From: Streptomyces lanatus
Lineage (GTDB): Bacteria > Actinomycetota > Actinomycetes > Streptomycetales > Streptomycetaceae
DNA length: 64,000 bases
Assembly: GCF_014655715.1 (NCBI RefSeq)
Contig: NZ_BNBM01000005.1
Span: forward strand, 248,001-312,000
Reading direction: 5' to 3'
Shown here: positions 15,256 through 22,523 of the stretch, piece after piece
Numbering within the stretch: the first letter of the stretch is position 1
How the letters are laid out: every line of letters starts with the position of its first letter
Notes under the pieces: generated by a model
What the model was told of the DNA's origin: nothing
The model's input: only the letters and a program-made list of their open reading frames with translations
Databases searched by the model: none
Translations under genes and position numbers: made by a program

Positions 15256-17190
15256 TCAGCTCGCCCTCGGCGCGGTGAACTGCTCGGCCTGCAGCGAGTA
15301 CAGCTCGGCGTAGACGCCGCCGGTGGCGAGGAGTTCCTCGGGTGTGCCGGACTCCACGAGCCTGCCCTGGTCGAGGACGTCCACCAGATCGGCATGGCGG
15401 ACGGACGCCAGCCGGTGCGTGATCAGGACGACCGTCTGGCCGGTGGAGGCCAGGGCGCGGATCTTCTCGAAGACCTCCAGCTCGGCCCGTGCGTCCAGGG
15501 CCGCCGTCGGCTCGTCCACGATGAGGATGCGGCCCCGCCGGTAGGCGGCCCGCGCTATCCCGAGCCGCTGCCACTGACCGCCGGACAGCTCGTGCCCCCC
15601 GTTGAACTGGCGGGCCAGCAGGGTGTCCAGGCCGCGCGGCAGATCCGCCACCACCTCCTCCGCCCCGGCCTCGGCGACCGACGTCGCCAGACGTTCCTCG
15701 GTGAGGGGCGCGGAGGAACGGCCCACGGCCACATTGACCCGCGCGGTGAACGGCCAGCGCTTGAAGTCCTGCGCCACCATCGCGATGCGCTCGGCGAGTT
15801 GATGCCGGTCGGCGGTCGCCGCGTCGACGTCGTCCCAGAGGATGCGGCCGCGGTCCGGGGTGTAGAGCCCGGCGAGCAGCTTGACCAGGGTGGTCTTGCC
15901 GGAGCCGTTCTCGCCGACCAGCGCGACGATCCGGCCGAGCGGGAGGGAGAGGGTGACGTCGTCGAGGGCGGGGCGGGCGGACTCGCCGGGGTAGGAGAAG
16001 CTGACGTTCTCGAAGCGGATCTCCCGGGGGTCGTCCGGGAGGGCGGCGCCGCCGACCGGGATCGCCCGTTCGGCGGCCTCGACGTAGAGCCGCTGCAGAT
16101 CGCCCACGAAGAGGGCCTCCTCATGGAGCGCGTTGACCTCCAGGACGAGGGTGTCGAGGCTGGCGGATCCGGTGCGGATGGCGATGACGGCCGTACCGGC
16201 GACGGAGAGGGCCATCGCCTCGGCGAGCAGCAGTCCGCCGAGCGTGGCGTACGTCGCGACGGTCGCGAGCCCCGTCCACGCCGCCGCGATGAGCCCGGTA
16301 CGGGCCGCGAGCCGGGCCAGCCGGGCCTGCTCCGCCTCCGCCGTCTCCGACATCGCCCGGTAGTGCCGCAGCAGGAACGGCCCCACACCATGCACCCGGA
16401 TCTCGGGCGCGGCGGCGGGCTCGGTCAGCAGGCCGCTGATCAGATGGCCGGCGCGGGCGTGCTGCACCCAGGTGTGGAAGGACTCGTAGCGGCGCCGGGC
16501 GTTGGTCAGGGCGCTCCAGGCGCTGGGCAGCGTCATGGTGGCGAGGAGGGGCAGCAGGGCGGGGTGCAGCACCGTGAGCACACCGGCCGCGGCGATCAGG
16601 GAGATGGCGGCGTTCACGACACGGGCGCTGTAGGAGATCATGCGGCGGGCGGAGGCGGCGCCGTACTGCGCGGTGTCCAGCAGCTTGTGGAAGGCGTGGT
16701 CCTCGATCGCGGCCAGCTCCACGGCGGCGGCCCGCTCCAGATACAGCTCGGTCGCCACGCGCTCCACCTTGGGCTCAAGGCGCCCGGTGGCGTACGTCGA
16801 CGCGGCCCGCAGCAGTGTGGATACGACCATGACGGCGGCCATGGCGACGAGCGCGGGTGCGGCACCCCGTAACCGCCCCTCCAGTTCCCCGCCCTCGATC
16901 AGCCGCCCGAGCACGCTGTTCACGGCGAGCAGCCCGACCGCCTGCGCGAGCCCTCGGCCCACCTCGGCCGCCAGCACGGTCCGCGCGGCCCTCCGGTCGG
17001 CCTGCCAGGCGAGCCGGAAGCTCGACGCCAGCAGGGACGGCAGCCGGCGCACCATGGCCCGCAGGCTCAGCTCCAGAAAGGCGTCCCGGTGCTGGTTCCA
17101 CCCCATGTCGTAGCGCAGGGGACCCCCGAAGAGCAGCCGCTCCGACTCCGACACCCGCGCTTCCCCGGCGCCCTGCTTCTTCCCCACCAC
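15256..17190 (-). CDS. ABC exporter, fused permease and ATPase
   Basis: A 644-residue half-transporter. The N-terminal ~370 residues hold the membrane domain (hydrophobic segments around residues 75-95, 110-130, 195-235 and 300-345), with a 50-residue cytoplasmic lead. The C-terminal ATPase has Walker A VGENGSGKTTLVKLL, a Q-loop AMVAQDFKRW, the signature HELSGGQWQRLGIARA, Walker B ILIVDEPTAALD and the switch histidine in LITHRLAS. It probably works as a homodimer exporting an unknown substrate. HxLSGGQWQ with a Q-loop DFKRWPFTAR is typical of actinobacterial exporters next to peptide or secondary-metabolite genes, but the only neighbour is the convergent 61-residue gene. Confidence 0.9.
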   Translation of the reverse strand: MVGKKQGAGEARVSESERLLFGGPLRYDMGWNQHRDAFLELSLRAMVRRLPSLLASSFRLAWQADRRAARTVLAAEVGRGLAQAVGLLAVNSVLGRLIEGGELEGRLRGAAPALVAMAAVMVVSTLLRAASTYATGRLEPKVERVATELYLERAAAVELAAIEDHAFHKLLDTAQYGAASARRMISYSARVVNAAISLIAAAGVLTVLHPALLPLLATMTLPSAWSALTNARRRYESFHTWVQHARAGHLISGLLTEPAAAPEIRVHGVGPFLLRHYRAMSETAEAEQARLARLAARTGLIAAAWTGLATVATYATLGGLLLAEAMALSVAGTAVIAIRTGSASLDTLVLEVNALHEEALFVGDLQRLYVEAAERAIPVGGAALPDDPREIRFENVSFSYPGESARPALDDVTLSLPLGRIVALVGENGSGKTTLVKLLAGLYTPDRGRILWDDVDAATADRHQLAERIAMVAQDFKRWPFTARVNVAVGRSSAPLTEERLATSVAEAGAEEVVADLPRGLDTLLARQFNGGHELSGGQWQRLGIARAAYRRGRILIVDEPTAALDARAELEVFEKIRALASTGQTVVLITHRLASVRHADLVDVLDQGRLVESGTPEELLATGGVYAELYSLQAEQFTAPRAS

Positions 17191-17371
17191 GCACCCTCCC
17201 CCGACCGGCCGTCTCGACGGAGGGCCACTATGGCGGGGCGGGGGCGTCCGGGGGAGAGCGTAGGTGGGGGTGGGGGGTGCGCGCGGGCGTACGCCCTGGA
17301 GGGGGAGCGGGGGGTGGGGTGTGGGAGGGCGGGCCGCTACGGAGTCGTACGCCCTGAACCGGCGCCGCCCC
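17191..17371. other. G-rich intergenic segment
   Basis: This 181-base stretch is extremely G-rich on the + strand, with many runs of four to six G (for example around 17260-17335), so it could form G-quadruplexes. It also contains the 12-bp palindrome GGGCGTACGCCC near 17285 and a second CGTACGCCCTG near 17346. The ABC exporter promoter should lie in its left part on the minus strand. Confidence 0.4.
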
Positions 17372-17806
17372 CTACGCGCTCAGCTGGTCGGTCCAGGTCG
17401 GCGTGGTCCCCGTGACCCTGCACAACGCCAGATACAGCGGAATCGGCGGCGTGTACGGCACCGTCCCGTCCGGCCGGTGTATCAGCCGCGGGGCGTCCAG
17501 CACCACGGCCCCCGTCAGATAGCGCACCGACTCCGGCCACCGCAGCGCGTAGTCGGAGTCGGACGGGACGATCCACCACCAGTGCGCCTCGTCGGCGTAC
17601 ACGCACCCCACGCGCGGCAGCCGGGGCAGGACCAGTGGACCGAAGCGGGCGGGGACCGCCACCGCGTCGCAGCCCAGGGGAGCTGTCATCCCCTCCGGAA
17701 CGGGCAGGCGACGCGGGGCGGCGGCTGTGGGCATGGCTCGGCGGAAGCGGACCAGCGTGTCCAGGCTGAGTGCCTGACCGCCGCCGGACGCGCCGCTCAC
17801 AGCCAT
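17372..17806 (-). CDS. Uncharacterised protein coupled to the HATPase gene
   Basis: A 144-residue protein that I cannot assign. It contains a hydrophobic/aromatic core, RVGCVYADEAHWWWIVPSDSDYALRW, which I read as two strands around a WWW cluster, and a proline-rich C-terminal half (LIHRPDGTVPYTPPIPLYLALCRVTG). Its beginning overlaps the end of the HATPase gene: ATG 17806 is 10 bases inside it and GTG 17800 overlaps the TGA in a GTGA. The two are probably co-translated, so it may act in the same signalling step, for example as substrate or effector of the anti-sigma-like kinase. That is inference from position. Confidence 0.65.
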   Translation of the reverse strand: MAVSGASGGGQALSLDTLVRFRRAMPTAAAPRRLPVPEGMTAPLGCDAVAVPARFGPLVLPRLPRVGCVYADEAHWWWIVPSDSDYALRWPESVRYLTGAVVLDAPRLIHRPDGTVPYTPPIPLYLALCRVTGTTPTWTDQLSA

Positions 17807-18414
17807 GCGGATCCCGCTCCCCTGTCGTGTCCGGCCTGCGCTTCGTCCTCGTCGCCCGGGACCCCGGGCGGACCCGGCTTCGGGCGTGAGCCCCAGCCGA
17901 GGTCGTTGTACGGCCCGGCGTCGCCGCCGAGAGTGGCCCGTCGCTGTAGATCGGCCCAGATCACCAGCCCGGAGCCGTGCTCCTGGGCCCCCCACGCATG
18001 ACACAGGGCGTCTATGAGGAGCAGTCCCCTGCCGTGCTCGTCCTCGGGGCGCGCGGCGGCCGGGTGGGGCTCACCCGGGGCGCAGCCCTCGTCGCGCACG
18101 GCTATGCGCACCAGATCGGTGCCGTCGTGCAATTCGCACACTATGTGCTCGCTGGCGGTGTGCACGATGGCGTTGGTGACCAGCTCGGACACGACCAGAG
18201 CCGCCGTGTCACAGGTGTCCTCGCACACCGACCAACCGTTCAGTCGCGCCCGGGTCAGACGTCTGGCCTGCGCGGGAGAACCCGGATGCGCGGCCAGCTC
18301 GAACCGGAACCGGCGCTCGGCAGCCATGCCCCGCTGGGGGCCTGCTCCCGAGGTGGCACCGAGGTCGTGGGGGACCACAGTGGCGTCTGTTCCTAAGGGC
18401 GGGGACGGAATCAC
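17797..18414 (-). CDS. HATPase_c_2 ATP-binding regulatory protein (RsbW/anti-sigma-factor-like)
   Basis: A 205-residue GHKL-type ATPase. The N box is in LVVSELVTNAIVHT, followed by VRIAVRDEG and GRGLLLIDALCHAWG (the G1/G2 region), the pattern of small Streptomyces serine kinases related to RsbW/SpoIIAB. Such proteins bind or phosphorylate partner proteins, or control sigma factors. GTG 18414 is chosen because GATAGT lies at -13 to -8; ATG 18327, directly before ERRFRFELAAHPGS, is the alternative. The C-terminal ~40 residues are Gly/Pro/Asp-rich. It is divergent from the XRE-DUF397 pair, the standard partner arrangement in Streptomyces. Confidence 0.85.
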   Translation of the reverse strand: MIPSPPLGTDATVVPHDLGATSGAGPQRGMAAERRFRFELAAHPGSPAQARRLTRARLNGWSVCEDTCDTAALVVSELVTNAIVHTASEHIVCELHDGTDLVRIAVRDEGCAPGEPHPAAARPEDEHGRGLLLIDALCHAWGAQEHGSGLVIWADLQRRATLGGDAGPYNDLGWGSRPKPGPPGVPGDEDEAQAGHDRGAGSAWL

Positions 18415-18740
18415 GCTTGCCACTATCGCCCCGCCGTGAACACTTGGCAAGTGTCACTCTGAAAAATGCAGAGTGCTGTGTGACTCTCTGGAAGGCCGTG
18501 GCACACTGCTCGCAACAGCATGTCGAACGGCGCCAGTTGGGATCATCGGAGATCCACCGCGATCTTCGAATAGGTCTTCGAATGGCGCCGTCCGCCTGTC
18601 GGCGTTCGGTTGGTCTGCCGGGATTGGGTCCATCTGTCAGGATTCAGTCGGTCTGCGGGGATGTAGAGATCCGCGGAAGCGTGCAGAGATGTGCAGGGAC
18701 GTATAGGGATTCACAAGGATTCATTTCGTGGAGGTGGAGC
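18415..18740. promoter_or_regulatory. Divergent promoter region of the HATPase and XRE genes, with ordered repeats
   Basis: This 326-base gap is less GC-rich than its surroundings. It holds four things. A 15-bp palindrome lies at 18440-18454. A direct repeat TCTTCGAAT occurs at 18563-18571 and 18575-18583 (period 12). Three copies of a 13-base block, GTCTGCCGGGATT and variants, start at 18613, 18632 and 18651 (exact period 19). Four degenerate 10-base units (GTGCAGAGAT, GTGCAGGGAC, GTATAGGGAT, TCACAAGGAT) run tandemly from 18681 to 18720. The XRE ribosome site GGAGG is at 18730-18734. No open reading frame in the gap looks coding. Confidence 0.6.
18440..18454. promoter_or_regulatory. Palindromic operator candidate ACACTTG-G-CAAGTGT
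   Basis: A perfect 15-bp palindrome lies 12 bases upstream of the likely -10 (GATAGT, 18422-18427, minus strand) of the HATPase gene, at the -35 position. A dimeric repressor such as the adjacent XRE protein is the obvious candidate to bind it. Confidence 0.55.
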
Positions 18741-19601
18741 GTGAGCGAGCCACGGTCCGCGCCGACGGTCGGCCAGGTCGTCCTGGGTCGGCGCCTGCTC
18801 GACCTGCGGGAACGCGCAGGGCTCAAGCGCGAGGAGGCCGCGCGCGTCCTCCGCGTGGCCCCTGCCACGGTCCGTCGTATGGAGATGGCCGAGGTCGCGC
18901 TCAAGATCCCGTACCTCCAGCTGCTCCTGAAGGCCTACGGCATCTCCGACGAGGAGGCCGAAGCCTTCGTCCTGCTGGCCGAGGACGCCAACAAGCCCGG
19001 CTGGTGGCAGCGGTTCCACGACATCCTGCCCGGCTGGTTCTCCATGTACGTCAGCCTGGAGGGCGCCGCCGCCCTCATCCGCTCGTACGAACCCCACTTC
19101 GTGCCCGGTCTGCTCCAGACCGAGGACTACGCGCGCGGAGTGCTGCGGTCCGGCGCCATCGGCCAGACCAGCCCCGATGAGATCGAGGGCCATGTCGCCC
19201 TGCGCATGCAACGCCAGCAACTGCTCACCCGTGAGGACGCGCCCCGGCTGTGGGTCGTGATGGACGAGACCGTGCTGCGCCGCCAGGTGGGCGGCCCGGA
19301 GGTGATGCGTGCCCAGATCGACAGGCTGCTGGAAGCCACGAAGCTGCCCAATGTGACGTTGCAGGTGGCCCCGTTCGCGAACGGGCCGCACCCCGGCACG
19401 TACGGGCCCTTCGTGCTGTTCCGATTTGCCATGTCAGAACTGCCGGACATGGTCTACAGCGAGTACCTGACCGGCGCCGTCTATCTCGACGCGCGCGCAG
19501 AGGTGGCGACTCATCTCGAGGTCATGGACCGCATGGCGGCGCAGGCCGCTACGGCACATCGCACGAAGGAGATCCTGCGGGATCTCCGCAAGGAGCTGTG
19601 A
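18741..19601 (+). CDS. XRE-family helix-turn-helix regulator with DUF5753 sensor domain
   Basis: A 286-residue regulator. Residues ~10-70 form an XRE HTH: VVLGRRLLDLRERAGLKREE, then AARVLRVAPATVRRMEMAEV. Residues ~90-275 are the DUF5753 domain, with its usual WFSMYVSLEGAAALIRSYEP, FVPGLLQTEDYARGVL, RMQRQQLL, PRLWVVMDETVLRRQVGG and VAPFANGPHPG blocks. This is the Streptomyces WhiJ/AbaA-like regulator type, encoded with a DUF397 protein that is often its antagonist. GTG 18741 is supported by GGAGG six bases upstream. The DUF397 ATG follows its stop directly, so the two are cotranscribed. Confidence 0.92.
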   Translation: MSEPRSAPTVGQVVLGRRLLDLRERAGLKREEAARVLRVAPATVRRMEMAEVALKIPYLQLLLKAYGISDEEAEAFVLLAEDANKPGWWQRFHDILPGWFSMYVSLEGAAALIRSYEPHFVPGLLQTEDYARGVLRSGAIGQTSPDEIEGHVALRMQRQQLLTREDAPRLWVVMDETVLRRQVGGPEVMRAQIDRLLEATKLPNVTLQVAPFANGPHPGTYGPFVLFRFAMSELPDMVYSEYLTGAVYLDARAEVATHLEVMDRMAAQAATAHRTKEILRDLRKEL

Positions 19602-19856
19602 ATGGATCGCATCAAGCCGCGCATACCGGTCTACAACGGCATGCCCGCGCGGGACTTGGGCAGCGAGGGCTGGCTCAAGCCGTGGAGCGGCGGCAACGGC
19701 GGCAACTGCCTGGAGGCGATGAAACTCGCCGACGGCCGGATCGCCGTCCGTCAGTCCACCGACCCGGACGGGCCGGCGCTGATCTACACCACGGACGAGA
19801 TGACGGCGTTCATCGAGGGCGCCAAGGCGGGGGAGGCGGACTTCCTCCTTTCATGA
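19602..19856 (+). CDS. DUF397-domain small protein
   Basis: An 84-residue DUF397 protein, recognised by LKPWSGGNGGNCLEAMKLADGR, IAVRQSTDPDGPALIYTTDE and the closing FIEGAKAGEADFLL. Members are partners of XRE/DUF5753 regulators in actinomycetes, and in characterised cases relieve or modify their repression (WhiJ-type pairs). The ATG follows the XRE stop codon immediately (TGA ATG), implying tight translational coupling. The Trp-Ser-Gly-Gly-Asn-Gly core is slightly longer than the usual KSSYSGGNGGNCVEVA. Confidence 0.93.
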   Translation: MDRIKPRIPVYNGMPARDLGSEGWLKPWSGGNGGNCLEAMKLADGRIAVRQSTDPDGPALIYTTDEMTAFIEGAKAGEADFLLS

Positions 19857-19860
19857 GCCA

Positions 19861-19947
19861 CTTGAGCCCCTTGAGCCCCTCGAACCCCCTCGACCGATTG
19901 AGCCCCTTGATCCCCTTGATCCAATTGAGCCCTTTGAGTCCCTTGAT
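19861..19947. repeat. Ten-unit degenerate 9-bp tandem repeat (CTTGAGCCC)
   Basis: TTGA or TCGA cores start at 19862, 19871, 19880, 19890, 19898, 19907, 19916, 19925, 19934 and 19943, so spacings are 9,9,10,8,9,9,9,9,9. The consensus unit is CTTGAGCCC, with T/A variants. The array fills the gap between the DUF397 stop (19856) and the methyltransferase ribosome site. It is not coding on + but lies in the leader of the methyltransferase. Confidence 0.85.
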
Positions 19948-19974
19948 AATCCATTGCGTCTTACGGAGTGCCTT

Positions 19975-20763
19975 ATGACCGAGATCGACACCAGCAAGCC
20001 GCATCCCGCGCGGATGTACGACTGGTATCTCGGCGGGAAGGACAACTACCCCGTCGACGAGGCCATGGGCAAGCAGATGCTCGCCCTGGACCCGCGTGTC
20101 CCGGTGATGGCGCGGGTCAACCGCGCCTTCATGCAGCGTGCCACCCGCTGGCTCGCCCAGCAGGGCATCCGTCAGTTCCTGGACGTCGGCACCGGTATCC
20201 CGACCGAGCCGAACCTCCACCAGGTCGCCCAGCGCATCGCCCCCGACGCGCGCGTCGTCTACTGCGACAACGACCCCATCGTGCTGGCCCACGCGGCGGC
20301 CCTGCTGCGCGGCACGGAGGAGGGCGCCACCGACTATCTGCAGGCCGATGTGCGCGACCCCGACGCCATCGTCGAAGGAGCCAGGAAGGTCCTGGACCTC
20401 ACCCGCCCGGTGGCCCTCTCCCTCGTCGCGCTGCTGCACTTCGTCCCCGACGAGGACGGCGCGCACGAACTGGTCCGCCGGCTGATGTCCGAACTCCCCT
20501 CCGGCAGCCACCTGGTGGTCACCCACGCGACCGCCGACTTCACGCCCGAGGAGTCGAAGGCGGCGACGGAGAAGCTCAAGGCGGCCGGGGTCACGCTGGC
20601 CCTGCGCTCCCGCGAGGACTTCGTCCGCTTCTTCGACGGCCTCGAACTGGTACCGCCGGGCGTCCAGGTGCCGCACCAGTGGCACCCCGACCTGGGAGAC
20701 CCCGTGCCCGGGCAGGACGATGGGGTCATTCCCGGGTACGGGGCGGTGGGGCGCAAGCCGTAG
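19975..20763 (+). CDS. SAM-dependent methyltransferase, Methyltransf_19 (DUF574) family
   Basis: A 262-residue class I methyltransferase. The signature HPARMYDWYLGGKDNYPVD near the N-terminus defines the actinobacterial Methyltransf_19 family. The SAM-binding strand is FLDVGTGIPTEPNLHQ, followed by RVVYCDNDPIVLAHA (acidic end of beta 2), DYLQADVRDPDAI and ALLHFVPDED. The substrate of this family is not established. I chose ATG 19975 because CGGAG lies seven bases upstream. The gene follows the XRE/DUF397 pair, separated by the 9-bp tandem array. Such genes commonly occur beside XRE/HATPase sets in Streptomyces. Confidence 0.92.
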   Translation: MTEIDTSKPHPARMYDWYLGGKDNYPVDEAMGKQMLALDPRVPVMARVNRAFMQRATRWLAQQGIRQFLDVGTGIPTEPNLHQVAQRIAPDARVVYCDNDPIVLAHAAALLRGTEEGATDYLQADVRDPDAIVEGARKVLDLTRPVALSLVALLHFVPDEDGAHELVRRLMSELPSGSHLVVTHATADFTPEESKAATEKLKAAGVTLALRSREDFVRFFDGLELVPPGVQVPHQWHPDLGDPVPGQDDGVIPGYGAVGRKP

Positions 20764-20783
20764 GCCCTGAGCGGTCAGCGTGC

Positions 20784-21488
20784 TCAGAAGTACGACATGA
20801 TGCGCCGCGGCGCGTCCACCAGGCGGCTGACGATCACCACCGGGAGTGGCGGCTGCTCCGCCTCGGCCGGGCTGAGGTTCAGCCCGTAGTAGATCTGCTC
20901 GATCGACGGCGGTCCGACCGCGAGGTTGCGCCGGACCGCGGTCGACGGCGACTCCTCACCGGTGTTCACCAGATACGCGGCGGCCATCGCGCCCGTACGG
21001 CCCACACCGGCGCCACAGTGCACGAACACCGGGCCGGAGGCCGTGGAGACGACGTCGAGGAAGCGCTGCACCTGCTTCGGCGATGGCGTCTGACCGTCAC
21101 GGATCGGCAGGCGTACGACGTTCAACCCCGCATCGCCCGGTTCGGCGAGCTCGGCCGCGCTCATGCGCTCGGCGCGCAGGTCGACGACGGTGGTGACGCC
21201 CATGCCCTCCAGAGCCCGGTAACCGGCCGGGGAGGGCGCGGAGCCGCGCCACAGGTGGCCGTCGGAGTCCACGGGCTGGAAGTGGTTCACGCCCTGGACG
21301 GCGCGCGTTCCGGCGGGCGCGGGGGTCTCCGCACGGGCCAGGAGCGACAGCCCCAGGATGCCGCCGGCACCCGCTGCCCACAGGGCGAGGTAACCGATCA
21401 GGATGCCGAGGGCGACCCGCAGGAGACGCCGGGACAGCGGGCGCTTGCTGAGGGCAGGGCGGGGCAGGGTGGCAGAGAGGACAGCCAT
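20784..21488 (-). CDS. Membrane-anchored dual-specificity protein tyrosine phosphatase
   Basis: A 234-residue phosphatase with one N-terminal transmembrane helix (LLRVALGILIGYLALWAAGA, ~22-41) and the catalytic domain after it, probably outside the membrane. The P-loop is VFVHCGAGVGRTGAMAAAYL (C-x5-R with the following T), and the general-acid aspartate is likely in NVVRLPIRDGQTPSP. LWRGSAPSPAGYRALEGMGVTTVVDLR is the typical DSP/Tyr_phosphatase_3 opening. It probably dephosphorylates phosphotyrosine, or a phospholipid or sugar phosphate. The start has no strong ribosome site. It converges on the methyltransferase gene. Confidence 0.88.
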   Translation of the reverse strand: MAVLSATLPRPALSKRPLSRRLLRVALGILIGYLALWAAGAGGILGLSLLARAETPAPAGTRAVQGVNHFQPVDSDGHLWRGSAPSPAGYRALEGMGVTTVVDLRAERMSAAELAEPGDAGLNVVRLPIRDGQTPSPKQVQRFLDVVSTASGPVFVHCGAGVGRTGAMAAAYLVNTGEESPSTAVRRNLAVGPPSIEQIYYGLNLSPAEAEQPPLPVVIVSRLVDAPRRIMSYF

Positions 21489-21602
21489 GGGCGACCCGGG
21501 GGACTAGGGGACGGTGGGCGCCTTGGAAGAGTACCCCCGGGGCGGTGATCAATGGGTGGTACGTCCGTTTTTGTGCGATACGTCTCATGGGGTGGCGCGC
21601 GG

Positions 21603-22523
21603 CTACCGTGAGTCGTCGCCCGACTCCACGTCATTGACGGCGACCACCGTCAGGTGGGCGTGCTCCAGGGTCGCGTCCTCCAGGCAACCGCGCAGCCGCA
21701 GCAGGTCGTGATCGGTGAGCGCGGGACGTACGACCCCGGCGAACAGGCCGTCCCCCAGGTCCCCGAGCGGCGCGTGCCGCAGCGGTGCGGCCGTGGAATC
21801 CCGGCAGCTCTCCCAGATCTGCCGCGCGGCCAGCCCCTTCCGGTACGCCGACAGGTCCGCGCCCCGCAGATCGATCTGGACGAGCACCGAGGTCGCCTGG
21901 TGCTCGTTGGCCTCCTCGTCCCGGGTCTGGGTGAGGTTGGCGAGCCCCACCACCAGCGCCGCGATCAGCGCGACGGAGAAGACCGAGACCGCGGTCACGC
22001 GCACGGTACGGCGACGGAACCCGGTACCTGGAACGGGCTGGTCCTCCAGGTCGCCGGGCGCGGCCGGGTCGGGTGCGGACAGGACCGCCAGCCGGCCGGC
22101 CAGACGCCGCTCGGCGGGGCGGGCCGTGGCCGACGCGACCTTCTGCACCACCCAGGCCAGCCCGGACAGCACCACACCGGCGACCATCAGGACCGGCACG
22201 AAGACGTACGACCGGTCCGCCGGGTCCTCCAGCCACCGGAACCGCTTCTCCTCCTCGACGGCGCCCGGCTCACGCAGCCGCGTCAGCACATCCTCCTGAC
22301 GGGCGTCCAGCTCCCGCTGCCGCCGATCGGTGTCACGCAGCCGCTCCTCGATCCGGCTCAGCCGCCCCAGCGTCACCAGGCCGAACAGCATCACCTCGAT
22401 GATCAGCAGCAACACTCCGCAGATCAGCGCGCGTTGCCACTGCCAGCGGTACAGATAGACGATCAGGTAGGTGCCCGCGCCGGCCGCTGCCAGCGCTCCG
22501 AATGCGTACGCGATCTTCCTCAT
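21603..22523 (-). CDS. Uncharacterised multi-pass membrane protein coupled to the PEP-utilising enzyme
   Basis: A 306-residue protein. Hydrophobic segments are at ~5-25 (YAFGALAAAGAGTYLIVYLY), ~33-52, ~108-127 (VFVPVLMVAGVVLSGLAWVV) and ~176-196. A charged coiled coil lies between the second and third (RIEERLRDTDRRQRELDARQ, ~57-85). The C-terminal ~100 residues form a soluble domain with two cysteines (ESCRDS, RGCLED). I do not recognise a family. Its ATG overlaps the TGA of the PEP-utilising enzyme (ATGA at 22520-22523), so the two are made together and may act together at the membrane. Confidence 0.75.
   Translation of the reverse strand: MRKIAYAFGALAAAGAGTYLIVYLYRWQWQRALICGVLLLIIEVMLFGLVTLGRLSRIEERLRDTDRRQRELDARQEDVLTRLREPGAVEEEKRFRWLEDPADRSYVFVPVLMVAGVVLSGLAWVVQKVASATARPAERRLAGRLAVLSAPDPAAPGDLEDQPVPGTGFRRRTVRVTAVSVFSVALIAALVVGLANLTQTRDEEANEHQATSVLVQIDLRGADLSAYRKGLAARQIWESCRDSTAAPLRHAPLGDLGDGLFAGVVRPALTDHDLLRLRGCLEDATLEHAHLTVVAVNDVESGDDSR

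Noticed and set aside
19810..20685. Minus-strand frame that translates the 9-bp array into a KGL-type tripeptide repeat
   Set aside because: It is antisense to the methyltransferase gene and has no credible start or ribosome site; the periodic peptide is only a consequence of the 9-bp repeat.
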